Of a stretch of DNA of 64,000 nt, positions 57,413 to 64,000 are shown piece after piece. Positions within the stretch are counted from its first letter, which is position 1. The number at the start of each line of letters is the position of its first letter. Under the pieces are notes generated by a model, which had not been told where the DNA came from, did not search any database, and worked only from the letters and a program-made list of their open reading frames with translations. Made by a program: the position numbers and the translations under genes. Source of the DNA: Pseudomonas pisciculturae (GTDB taxonomy: Bacteria > Pseudomonadota > Gammaproteobacteria > Pseudomonadales > Pseudomonadaceae). The DNA lies in the NCBI RefSeq assembly GCF_015461805.1, contig NZ_JACVZE010000004.1, positions 248,001 through 312,000 of the forward strand, read 5' to 3'.

Positions 57413-58166
57413 CGGGGGCGTCCAGGTCGACGCTCAGGTCAGGTTCGGCCGGGTTCAGCACTTGCTCGTGAACCTGGTCCAGCAGTTTGGCCATGATTTG
57501 GCTGATGCGGGTTTCCACCGTGGCATCGATGCGGCTGTGTTCGGTCTCGACGCGGCAGCCACCCGGTTGCAGCGCGGCATCTTCGACGATGCGCCAGGTT
57601 TCTTCATGGCGCTCGCGCAGGGCTTTGACCTGTTCGAAATCCTGCGGGTTGATGTACAACCGCACATTGCCGACGCCCAGGGGCAGCAGCTTGAGGGCTT
57701 CGCGCATCACGCTTTCGATGTGGCTGGAGTCCAGCACCAGCTCACGCTGAATCACCTGGCGGGCGATGTGCTCCACCAGCCCAACCATGGCTTTTTCCAG
57801 CTGCGAATCCTGCTCGGCAATCGGGTCAAACAGGCTGCGCATCAAGCGTTCCAGGCTACCCAATTTGACGCCAAGCGCTGCCTCAGCTTCCTGGCGCACC
57901 TTGAGGGTGGAGCTACGAAAACCGTCCTTTTCACCGGCTGAGAAGCCTTCGTTGTAAGCCTCCTGGCGGATGCTTTCCACCTCTTCGAGGGTCAGTGGCT
58001 GGACTTCATCCAGCGGCACTTCCTCCGACTCCGGCGGCAGTTCGGGCTCCGGTTCAGGCTCGGGTTGCGGCACATAGGGGTCGAAGCTGGGCAACGACCA
58101 GATGTCGAAGCCGCCGACATCCCGCGCGCGAATCAGATCGCTGGGGGCCTCATCTTTGTTCGACAT
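57402..58166 (-). CDS. fliH: Flagellar export regulator FliH
   Basis: 254 aa. N-terminal acidic Pro/Glu region ([19 protein letters not shown]), then coiled-coil, then the conserved C-terminal V-ATPase-E-like domain ([13 protein letters not shown] at the end). FliH binds FliI and tethers it to the C-ring. Confidence 0.94.
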   Translation of the reverse strand: MSNKDEAPSDLIRARDVGGFDIWSLPSFDPYVPQPEPEPEPELPPESEEVPLDEVQPLTLEEVESIRQEAYNEGFSAGEKDGFRSSTLKVRQEAEAALGVKLGSLERLMRSLFDPIAEQDSQLEKAMVGLVEHIARQVIQRELVLDSSHIESVMREALKLLPLGVGNVRLYINPQDFEQVKALRERHEETWRIVEDAALQPGGCRVETEHSRIDATVETRISQIMAKLLDQVHEQVLNPAEPDLSVDLDAPDAP

Positions 58167-58176
58167 GAGGGGCGCC

Positions 58177-59196
58177 TTAGATCATTTCTTCGCCGCCCTT
58201 CCCGCCGAGAACGATTTCTCCGGCTTCGGCCATACGGCGGGCAATGGTGAGGATTTCTTTCTGCGCGGTTTCCACGTCGCTGACGCGCACCGGGCCCTTG
58301 GCTTCGAGGTCGTCGCGCAACAGCTCGGAAGCACGCTTGGACATGTTCTTGAAGATCTTCTCTTTAACGCCCTCGTCGGAGCCCTTGAGCGCCAATACCA
58401 GCACGTCGGAGGACACTTCGCGCAGCAACGCCTGGATGCCACGGTCGTCGACATCGGAGAGGTTGTTGAACACGAACATCAGGTCTTCGATCTGGCCGGA
58501 CAGGGTGTCGTCGATCTCGCGGATCGAGTCCATCAACTGGCCTTCGACCGAGCTGTCGAGGAAGTTCATGATGTCGGCTGCACGCTTGATACCACCCAAG
58601 GTGGTGCGCGCGGCGTTCGAGTTGCCGGAGAACTGCTTCTCCAGGATCGTGTTGAGTTCTTTCAGCGCCGCCGGCTGCACGGTGTTCAACGACGACACAC
58701 GCAGGATGATGTCCAGGCGCACTTTATGGTCGAAGTGGCCGAGCACTTCGCCGGCCTGGTCGGGGTCGAGGTACGCCACGACGATCGCCTGGATTTGCGG
58801 GTGCTCGAAGCGGATCACGTCGGCGACGGCACGAGGCTCCATCCATTTGAGGCTGTCCAGGCCGCTGGTGTTGCCACCCAGCAGGATGCGGTCGATCAGG
58901 CCGTTGGCCTTGTCTTCGCCCAGGGCCGAGGTGAGCATCTTGCGGATGTAGCTGTCGGAGCCGACGCCCAGGCTGGTCTGGTCGCCGACAATCTCGACGA
59001 ACTCGCTCATCACCTGTTCGACTTGCTCGCGGTGCACATTGCGCATTTGCGCCATGGCCACGCCAACCCGCTGAACCTCTTTGGGGCCCATGTGGCGCAG
59101 CACTTGGGCGGCGTCGGTTTCACCCAGGGACAGCAGCAGAACTGCGGCTTTATCGACCTTGGTGAGCTTGGCAACAGCGGCTCGATTATCACTCAT
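58177..59196 (-). CDS. fliG: Flagellar switch protein FliG
   Basis: 339 aa. All three FliG domains are present: N-terminal FliF-binding, middle with EHPQIQAIVVAYLDPDQAGE, and C-terminal torque-generating domain with charged residues that face MotC (LEAKGPVRVSDVETAQKEI). Start overlaps the fliF stop by 8 bp. Confidence 0.97.
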   Translation of the reverse strand: MSDNRAAVAKLTKVDKAAVLLLSLGETDAAQVLRHMGPKEVQRVGVAMAQMRNVHREQVEQVMSEFVEIVGDQTSLGVGSDSYIRKMLTSALGEDKANGLIDRILLGGNTSGLDSLKWMEPRAVADVIRFEHPQIQAIVVAYLDPDQAGEVLGHFDHKVRLDIILRVSSLNTVQPAALKELNTILEKQFSGNSNAARTTLGGIKRAADIMNFLDSSVEGQLMDSIREIDDTLSGQIEDLMFVFNNLSDVDDRGIQALLREVSSDVLVLALKGSDEGVKEKIFKNMSKRASELLRDDLEAKGPVRVSDVETAQKEILTIARRMAEAGEIVLGGKGGEEMI

Positions 59197-60976
59197 CTGC
59201 GTTGATCCACTCTTTCACGACCTGAGCCACACGGCCCGGGTCTTCTGCCACCAGACTCTTGATTGCGTTCAACTGAGCGTCATAGCCTTCGCTCGGGCTT
59301 GGCAACAGGATGCTTTGCGGGCCACCGAGGCTCACGCGGTCGTTGGCCAGTTCGCCATCCAGGCCGCCCATGCCACCCAACTCGACATCGCTGCCACCGA
59401 AGGCGGCCAGTTGTTTCTTGCTGCCATTGCCGGTGATGTTGTTGAGCACCGGGCGCAGCACACCAAACACCAGCACCAGGATGAACAACACACCCAGCAC
59501 TTGCTTGACGATGTCCCAGAACCACGGCTGGGTGTAGAACGCCGCTTCGGCGATGACTTCGCCACGCTCGGCGGAGAACGGCATGTTGATCACGCTGACG
59601 CTGTCGCCACGGCTGGCGTCAAAACCGACGGCGTCTTGCACCAGGCGTGTGAAGCGCGCCAATTCGTCGGCGCTCCACGGGGCGCGGGTAACGGCGCCGT
59701 CCGCCGGGTTGACCTTGACCTGGTCATCCACCACCACCGACACCGACAGGCGATTGACGCGGCCTTGTTGCTGCTTGGTGTGGCTAATGGAACGGTCGAG
59801 CTCAAAGTTCTTGGTGGACTGGTTACGCTTGTCCGCCGGGTACGGGGCGAGCATAGGCTGGCCGGTGGCCGGGTCCATGATCTGCTGGCCGTTGGCGTCC
59901 AGCAGCGGCTGGCCCGGTGCGATCGCGCCAGCCGCGGCGCCAGCGGCACCGCCCGTGGTTTGTGGGGCCGAAGCCGGGGCCGGCGGCTGGTTGCTCAGCG
60001 CGCCCGGTACGCCTTGCGGCGGGCCATTGGCGGCGGTGCGTTGCTCGCTGGTGGATTGTTCGCTGCGCAGGGCCGGCTGGTCCGGGTTGAACTGCTCGGA
60101 GGTCGACTCGACGGCGCTGAAGTCTACATCGGCGGACACTTCGGCCTTGTAGCGGTCGTTGCCCAGCACCGGTTGCAAGATGTTGTGCACGCGCTGGGTG
60201 AGCATGCTCTCCATGCGGCGGCTGTAGTCGAATTGCTTGCCGGCCTGGGTCAAGGCGGAGTTTTCGGCCATGTCGGACAGCAGGTTGCCCTTCTGGTCCA
60301 CCACGGTAATTTGCGACTTGCTCAATTCAGGAACGCTGGTGGCCACCAGGTTGACGATAGCCAGCACTTGGCCAGGCTCCAGGGAGCGGCCAGAAAACAG
60401 TTCAACCAGTACCGAGGCACTTGGCTTGCGCTCATCGCGCACAAACACCGAGCTTTTCGGGATAGCCAAGTGCACGCGGGCGCCCTTGACGTTGTTGAGG
60501 CTGGAGATGGTGCGGGCCAACTCGCCTTCGAGGCCACGACGGTAGCGAGTGGCTTCCATGAACTGGCTGGTGCCCAGGCCTTGGTCCTTGTCGAGGATTT
60601 CAAAGCCGATGTTGCTGTCGGACGGCGTCACGCCGGCGGCTGCCAGCTTCATGCGGGCACGGGCCACGTCATCGGCCTTGACCAGCAACGCGCCAGAGTT
60701 GGGTTCGACGGTGTAGGCGATGTCGGCGGCGGAGAGGGTTTCCATGATCTGCTTGGAATCCATACCCGCCAGGCTGCCGTACAGCGGCCGGTAATCGGGT
60801 TGCTGCGACCACAACACCACGGCAAAACCAATCGCCACGCTGGCAGCCAGGCCGACCATCAGGCCCACCTGACGCAACATGGTCATTTCCGAGAGGTTTT
60901 CCAGGAACGACAGGCCAAACAGCGGCGGCTTACCGTCTGCCTTGGCGGGTACGTTGTCGGAGACTGCTTCTGCCAT
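59189..60976 (-). CDS. fliF: Flagellar MS-ring protein FliF
   Basis: 595 aa. Two membrane helices, near residues 35-55 (VGLMVGLAASVAIGFAVVLW) and 465-485 (VLGVLFILVLVFGVL), flank a large periplasmic ring-forming part (DYRPLYGSLAGMDSKQIME; ARVHLAIPKSSVFV). The C-terminal tail binds FliG (AQVVKEWINADE). A Gln/Ala/Pro-rich insert of about 60 residues sits in the periplasmic part. Confidence 0.97.
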   Translation of the reverse strand: MAEAVSDNVPAKADGKPPLFGLSFLENLSEMTMLRQVGLMVGLAASVAIGFAVVLWSQQPDYRPLYGSLAGMDSKQIMETLSAADIAYTVEPNSGALLVKADDVARARMKLAAAGVTPSDSNIGFEILDKDQGLGTSQFMEATRYRRGLEGELARTISSLNNVKGARVHLAIPKSSVFVRDERKPSASVLVELFSGRSLEPGQVLAIVNLVATSVPELSKSQITVVDQKGNLLSDMAENSALTQAGKQFDYSRRMESMLTQRVHNILQPVLGNDRYKAEVSADVDFSAVESTSEQFNPDQPALRSEQSTSEQRTAANGPPQGVPGALSNQPPAPASAPQTTGGAAGAAAGAIAPGQPLLDANGQQIMDPATGQPMLAPYPADKRNQSTKNFELDRSISHTKQQQGRVNRLSVSVVVDDQVKVNPADGAVTRAPWSADELARFTRLVQDAVGFDASRGDSVSVINMPFSAERGEVIAEAAFYTQPWFWDIVKQVLGVLFILVLVFGVLRPVLNNITGNGSKKQLAAFGGSDVELGGMGGLDGELANDRVSLGGPQSILLPSPSEGYDAQLNAIKSLVAEDPGRVAQVVKEWINADE

Positions 60977-60992
60977 TACTTAATTCTCGCCC

Positions 60993-61322
60993 TTAAACCG
61001 GCATCTGCATGATGTCTTGATAGGCCTGCACCAGCTTGTTACGCACCTGGGTCAGCGCCTGAAAGGACACACTGGCTTTTTGCGAGGCGACCATCACGTC
61101 GGTGAGGTCTACGCCGCTTTTACCGATCTCGAACGCGGTGGCCAACTGGCTGGAAGCTTGCTGGGTGTCACTGACTTTGTTGATGGCCGAACCCAGCATG
61201 TCGGCAAAACTGCTTTGGCCCAATTCCGGCGCTGGCGCGACGGATTTCGGCTGAGACATCGCATCCATTTGCATGGAGCGCATATCCAACATCAACCGAT
61301 TGAACTCAATACCCTGGCTCAT
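60993..61322 (-). CDS. fliE: Flagellar hook-basal body protein FliE
   Basis: 109 aa. Conserved C-terminal segment [20 protein letters not shown] and ending [11 protein letters not shown]. It joins MS-ring and rod. ATG 61322 gives the usual length; upstream in-frame codons are dropped. It is first in fliEFGHIJ, with a clear sigma-54 promoter upstream. Confidence 0.96.
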   Translation of the reverse strand: MSQGIEFNRLMLDMRSMQMDAMSQPKSVAPAPELGQSSFADMLGSAINKVSDTQQASSQLATAFEIGKSGVDLTDVMVASQKASVSFQALTQVRNKLVQAYQDIMQMPV

Positions 61323-61385
61323 GACCTTCTCTCTCCGACAACCCGCATTTTTTTTGACGCTACGCCGCAATTACTAAGGGAAGTA

Positions 61386-61400
61386 GCAACAAGGGTGCCA
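61386..61400 (-). promoter_or_regulatory. Sigma-54 promoter for fliE operon
   Basis: TGGCACCCTTGTTGC on the minus strand: exact TGGCAC-N5-TTGC consensus, 64 bp before the fliE start. Confidence 0.9.
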
Positions 61401-61418
61401 GCTCTGTATCAACTCGTA

Positions 61419-61443
61419 AGAAAAGGCGACAAACATTGTCGGC
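61419..61443 (-). terminator. Rho-independent terminator after fleR
   Basis: On the minus strand GCCGACAA-TGT-TTGTCGCC forms a stem with one mismatch and is followed by TTTTCTT. It lies 12 bp after the fleR stop and separates fleSR from the fliE promoter. Confidence 0.75.
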
Positions 61444-61454
61444 GCTGATACCGA

Positions 61455-62831
61455 CTAGGTGGCAAACAGATACGCTTCCACGTCCATGCCGGCGTCACGC
61501 ATCTGCGCCAGCTTGTAGCGCAGGGTGCGCGGGCTGATGCCCAGGCGTTCGGCGGCCTCTTTGCGACGGCCGCGCTCGGCGCGCAGGGTGTCGATGATCA
61601 TCTGGAATTCGCGGCGGCGCAGGTCGTCGCCCAAGGCTCCTGCGGATTCAGCTTCGGCTACCAGCGGCGCGGGCGCCAAGGTCGGCAGTGGCGCAGCGCC
61701 GCTGCCCATGGCCAGGCAGAAGTCCTGAGGTTGGATCAAGCCGCCCTGCTGCAAAATCAGCGCGCGCTGGATGGCGTTGTCCAGTTCCCGCACGTTGCCC
61801 GGCCATGGGTAGGCGATCAGGCAGGCCTGGGCCTCGGCCGAGAGGCGCGCCTGGGCGTGCTTCATTTTTTTGACGTGGTTGTTCAGCAGGCGCTCGGCCA
61901 GCGGGATGATATCGGCCGGGCGTTCGCGCAGCGGGCGCCAGGCCAGGGGGAACACCGACAGTCGATAGAACAAATCTTCACGAAAGCGCCCCGCCGCCAC
62001 TTCGCCCGCCAGGTCACGGTTGGTGGTGGCGACCACGCGGATATCCAACTGGATCGGCTTGCGGGCGCCGACGCGCTCGACTTCACGCTCCTGTAGCACC
62101 CGCAGCAACTTGGCTTGCAGGCCCAAGGGCATTTCCGAGATTTCGTCGAGGAGGATAGTGCCACCGTCAGCCTGTTCAAACTTGCCGGCCTGGGCGGCAA
62201 TGGCGCCAGTGAACGAGCCCTTTTCATGACCGAACAAGGTGGCTTCGAGCATGTTGTCGGGAATCGCCGCGCAGTTGATCGCGATAAATGGCTGCTTGGC
62301 GCGGGTGGATTGCTGGTGGATGTATCGCGCCAGCACTTCCTTGCCGGTGCCGGACTCACCGGAAATCAACACAGTGGAATCGCTGCGAGCCACGCGGGCA
62401 GCCAGGTCCAGCAGTTGCGCACTGGCCGGCTCAAAAGCAATCGGCCCCTCGCTTTCGCTCGCCGGGATCACGCCCAAGGCGTGCCGCGCGACCAATTCGA
62501 TCAACGCTTTGGGTTCAAACGGCTTGACCAAGTAATCGGCAGCACCCTGACGCATGGCGTCCACGGCTCGCTCGACGGCGCCGTGGGCAGTCATCAGCAA
62601 TACCGGCAACTGCGGCTGACGTGCACGCAGCAGGCCGAGCAATTGGTGACCATCCATGCCAGGCATATTGACGTCGCTGACCACCAGGCTGAACGACTCT
62701 TGCTCGACGGCTTCCAAGGCGTCCTCGGCAGAACCGACCGCCCGGTAATCATGGCCCGCCAACAGCAGCGTGTCGGCCAATGCTTCACGCAGGGCGCGGT
62801 CGTCTTCTACCAATAAAACCTTGATTGCCAT
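61455..62831 (-). CDS. fleR: Sigma-54-dependent flagellar response regulator FleR
   Basis: 458 aa. Receiver domain ([13 protein letters not shown]; Asp in [13 protein letters not shown]), AAA+ domain with Walker [15 protein letters not shown], sigma-54 contact loop [10 protein letters not shown] (Ser in place of the first Ala of GAFTGA), Walker [11 protein letters not shown], and a Fis-type helix-turn-helix at the end ([19 protein letters not shown]). It activates basal body and hook genes once phosphorylated by FleS. Confidence 0.96.
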   Translation of the reverse strand: MAIKVLLVEDDRALREALADTLLLAGHDYRAVGSAEDALEAVEQESFSLVVSDVNMPGMDGHQLLGLLRARQPQLPVLLMTAHGAVERAVDAMRQGAADYLVKPFEPKALIELVARHALGVIPASESEGPIAFEPASAQLLDLAARVARSDSTVLISGESGTGKEVLARYIHQQSTRAKQPFIAINCAAIPDNMLEATLFGHEKGSFTGAIAAQAGKFEQADGGTILLDEISEMPLGLQAKLLRVLQEREVERVGARKPIQLDIRVVATTNRDLAGEVAAGRFREDLFYRLSVFPLAWRPLRERPADIIPLAERLLNNHVKKMKHAQARLSAEAQACLIAYPWPGNVRELDNAIQRALILQQGGLIQPQDFCLAMGSGAAPLPTLAPAPLVAEAESAGALGDDLRRREFQMIIDTLRAERGRRKEAAERLGISPRTLRYKLAQMRDAGMDVEAYLFAT

Positions 62832-62837
62832 GTTCGT

Positions 62838-64000
62838 TTACTCCGCGCTTGCCGCGCCTGAAAACAGCGGCAAGGTCATCAATGCACAGGTGCCACGCCC
62901 CAACCGGGAGTGCAGTTGCAATTCTCCCTGATGGGCACGGGCCACGGCCTTGACCACGGTCAGGCCCAGGCCGGTTCCGTTGGTCTTGGTGGTGAAAAAA
63001 GGCTCGCCCAGGCGCTTTAGCACTGCCGGGTCAATGCCGCTGCCACTGTCACTGATGCACAGCCGCAGGGTTTGCCCGCGACTGTACAGGTGCACTTTGA
63101 GCCGCGCGCCGGCGCCACTGGCCTGGGTGGCGTTTTCGATCAGGTTGAGCAACGCGCCTACCAGCGTGTCGCGATTGCACAGCAGTTCGCCGAGATGGCT
63201 GTCGCACTGCCAGCGCACTTGGGCTTCCTGAATATGGGTAGCGGCGGCCGATTGCAGGGCCTGCATCAGTGCCGAAGGGGTAAGGCGGTCGGTGAGCGGC
63301 AGTTCGCCACGGGCAAACACCAGCATGTCGCGTACTTGGTGCTCCAACTCATGCAGGCGCTCCTTGAGGCGACCAGCAAAACGTTGCGAGGTGGCCGGCG
63401 GCAACTGCTCATCAGTCAAATGACTGGCGTAGATCAACGCTGCCGACAACGGCGTGCGGATCTGATGCGCCAAAGAAGCGACCATTCGGCCCAACGACGA
63501 CAAACGCTCGTGCCGCGCCAGTTGGTCTTGCAGGTGACGGGTTTCAGTCAGGTCGTTAAGCAGCACCAACTGGCCGGGTTCGGCGTCCAGGGAGCGGGTG
63601 GCAATGGACAGGCGGCGCCCGTCTTTGAGGGAGATTTCATGACCGTCATCTTCTCGCGGTGCAAAGCAACGGGTGATGACGTGGCGCCACAGCTCGCCTT
63701 CCAGAGGCAGGCCGAGCATGTCGCAGGCAGCCGGGTTGGCCTCGCGCACGCGACCTTCTTCATCGATGACGATCACACCACCTGGCAACAGCGACAGGAG
63801 GTTTTGCAGACGGTTGGCCAAGCGCTCTTTCTCGGCCAGCTCTTGCATGCGCTGGGCGCTCACCACAGCCAGTTCGCCCTTGAGCTCGGAGACCCGGGCT
63901 TCGAGCAAGCTGTAGGAGTCAGTCAATTGGCTCGACATCTGGTTGAACTGCGAAAACGCCTGTTCAAGACCCTGGCGGTTTTGCTGTTCTACAGAGGGCA
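62838..64000 (-). CDS. fleS: Sensor histidine kinase FleS, start outside the window
   Basis: Partial: the frame stays open to the window edge (translation just upstream of Met at 63938 reads EQAFSQFNQ, as in known FleS), so that Met is not the true start. A PAS-like domain (GGVIVIDEEGRVREANPAA) precedes the phospho-acceptor motif SLAHQIRTPLSAAL and the ATPase motifs NLIENATQAS, ISDSGSGIDP and GTGLGLTVVKAVA. No membrane segment, so it senses inside the cell. It pairs with FleR 6 bp downstream. Confidence 0.96.
   Translation of the reverse strand, partial: PSVEQQNRQGLEQAFSQFNQMSSQLTDSYSLLEARVSELKGELAVVSAQRMQELAEKERLANRLQNLLSLLPGGVIVIDEEGRVREANPAACDMLGLPLEGELWRHVITRCFAPREDDGHEISLKDGRRLSIATRSLDAEPGQLVLLNDLTETRHLQDQLARHERLSSLGRMVASLAHQIRTPLSAALIYASHLTDEQLPPATSQRFAGRLKERLHELEHQVRDMLVFARGELPLTDRLTPSALMQALQSAAATHIQEAQVRWQCDSHLGELLCNRDTLVGALLNLIENATQASGAGARLKVHLYSRGQTLRLCISDSGSGIDPAVLKRLGEPFFTTKTNGTGLGLTVVKAVARAHQGELQLHSRLGRGTCALMTLPLFSGAASAE

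Noticed and set aside
59081..61012. 643-aa open frame on the plus strand
   Set aside because: Antisense to fliF and fliG; no recognisable motif or start signal.

Overview
The window comes from a Pseudomonas genome, very probably of the P. fluorescens group. This rests on a pyoverdine chromophore synthetase locus with its iron-starvation sigma factor, one large contiguous polar-flagellum and chemotaxis cluster, an acyclic-terpene (atu) catabolic operon, and many copies of the G/C-rich REP palindrome typical of fluorescent pseudomonads. The species call is inference. I saw no tRNA, rRNA, CRISPR array, prophage or insertion sequence.

Layout. (1) 1-12.2 kb, siderophore region: the N-terminal part of a PvdL-type NRPS, a type II thioesterase (pvdG), divergent pvdS preceded by a Fur box, and a siderophore-type acetyltransferase whose promoter has an exact PvdS box (TAAAT-N16-CGT). 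(2) 12.3-14.5 kb: an unrecognised 404-aa protein and a periplasmic solute-binding protein. (3) 14.6-23.6 kb: atuR, divergent from atuABCDEF (citronellol/geraniol degradation through geranyl-CoA carboxylase), with two palindromic operators between them and a REP pair between atuE and atuF. (4) 23.6-30.2 kb, mixed housekeeping and signalling genes: exonuclease, ppnP, MOSC protein, cheV, a small unknown, a NarL-type histidine kinase/response regulator pair, and a lipid kinase. (5) 30.4-64 kb, almost all on the minus strand: the flagellar/chemotaxis supercluster. In transcription order it reads fleS-fleR, fliEFGHIJ, hsbA-hsbR-hptB, fliK, fliLMNOPQR-flhB, a cold-shock gene, flhA-flhF-fleN-fliA, cheYZAB-motCD, a ParA/ParP-like pair, cheW and a DUF2802 gene.

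How it fits together. PvdS, released from Fur repression when iron is scarce, would drive pvdG-pvdL and the acetyltransferase. In the flagellar cluster FleS/FleR and sigma-54 control basal-body and export genes: I find good -24/-12 elements before fliE, fliK, fliL and flhA. FliA then controls late genes: a -35/-10 match lies before cheV. FlhF and FleN set flagellar position and number, while CheA/CheY/CheZ/CheB/CheW/CheV control rotation through the switch proteins FliG/M/N and the MotCD stator.

Most unusual observation. The fliK-hptB gap holds a roughly 790-bp inverted repeat. Each arm contains an 89-nt segment that can fold as a three-way junction. The two copies differ at seven paired positions, and every one of these differences is matched by a compensating change on the partner strand. 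A second signal is a CTGTCA-TTGACAG palindrome placed about 70 bp upstream of two unlinked genes, the unknown 404-aa protein and the cold-shock protein.
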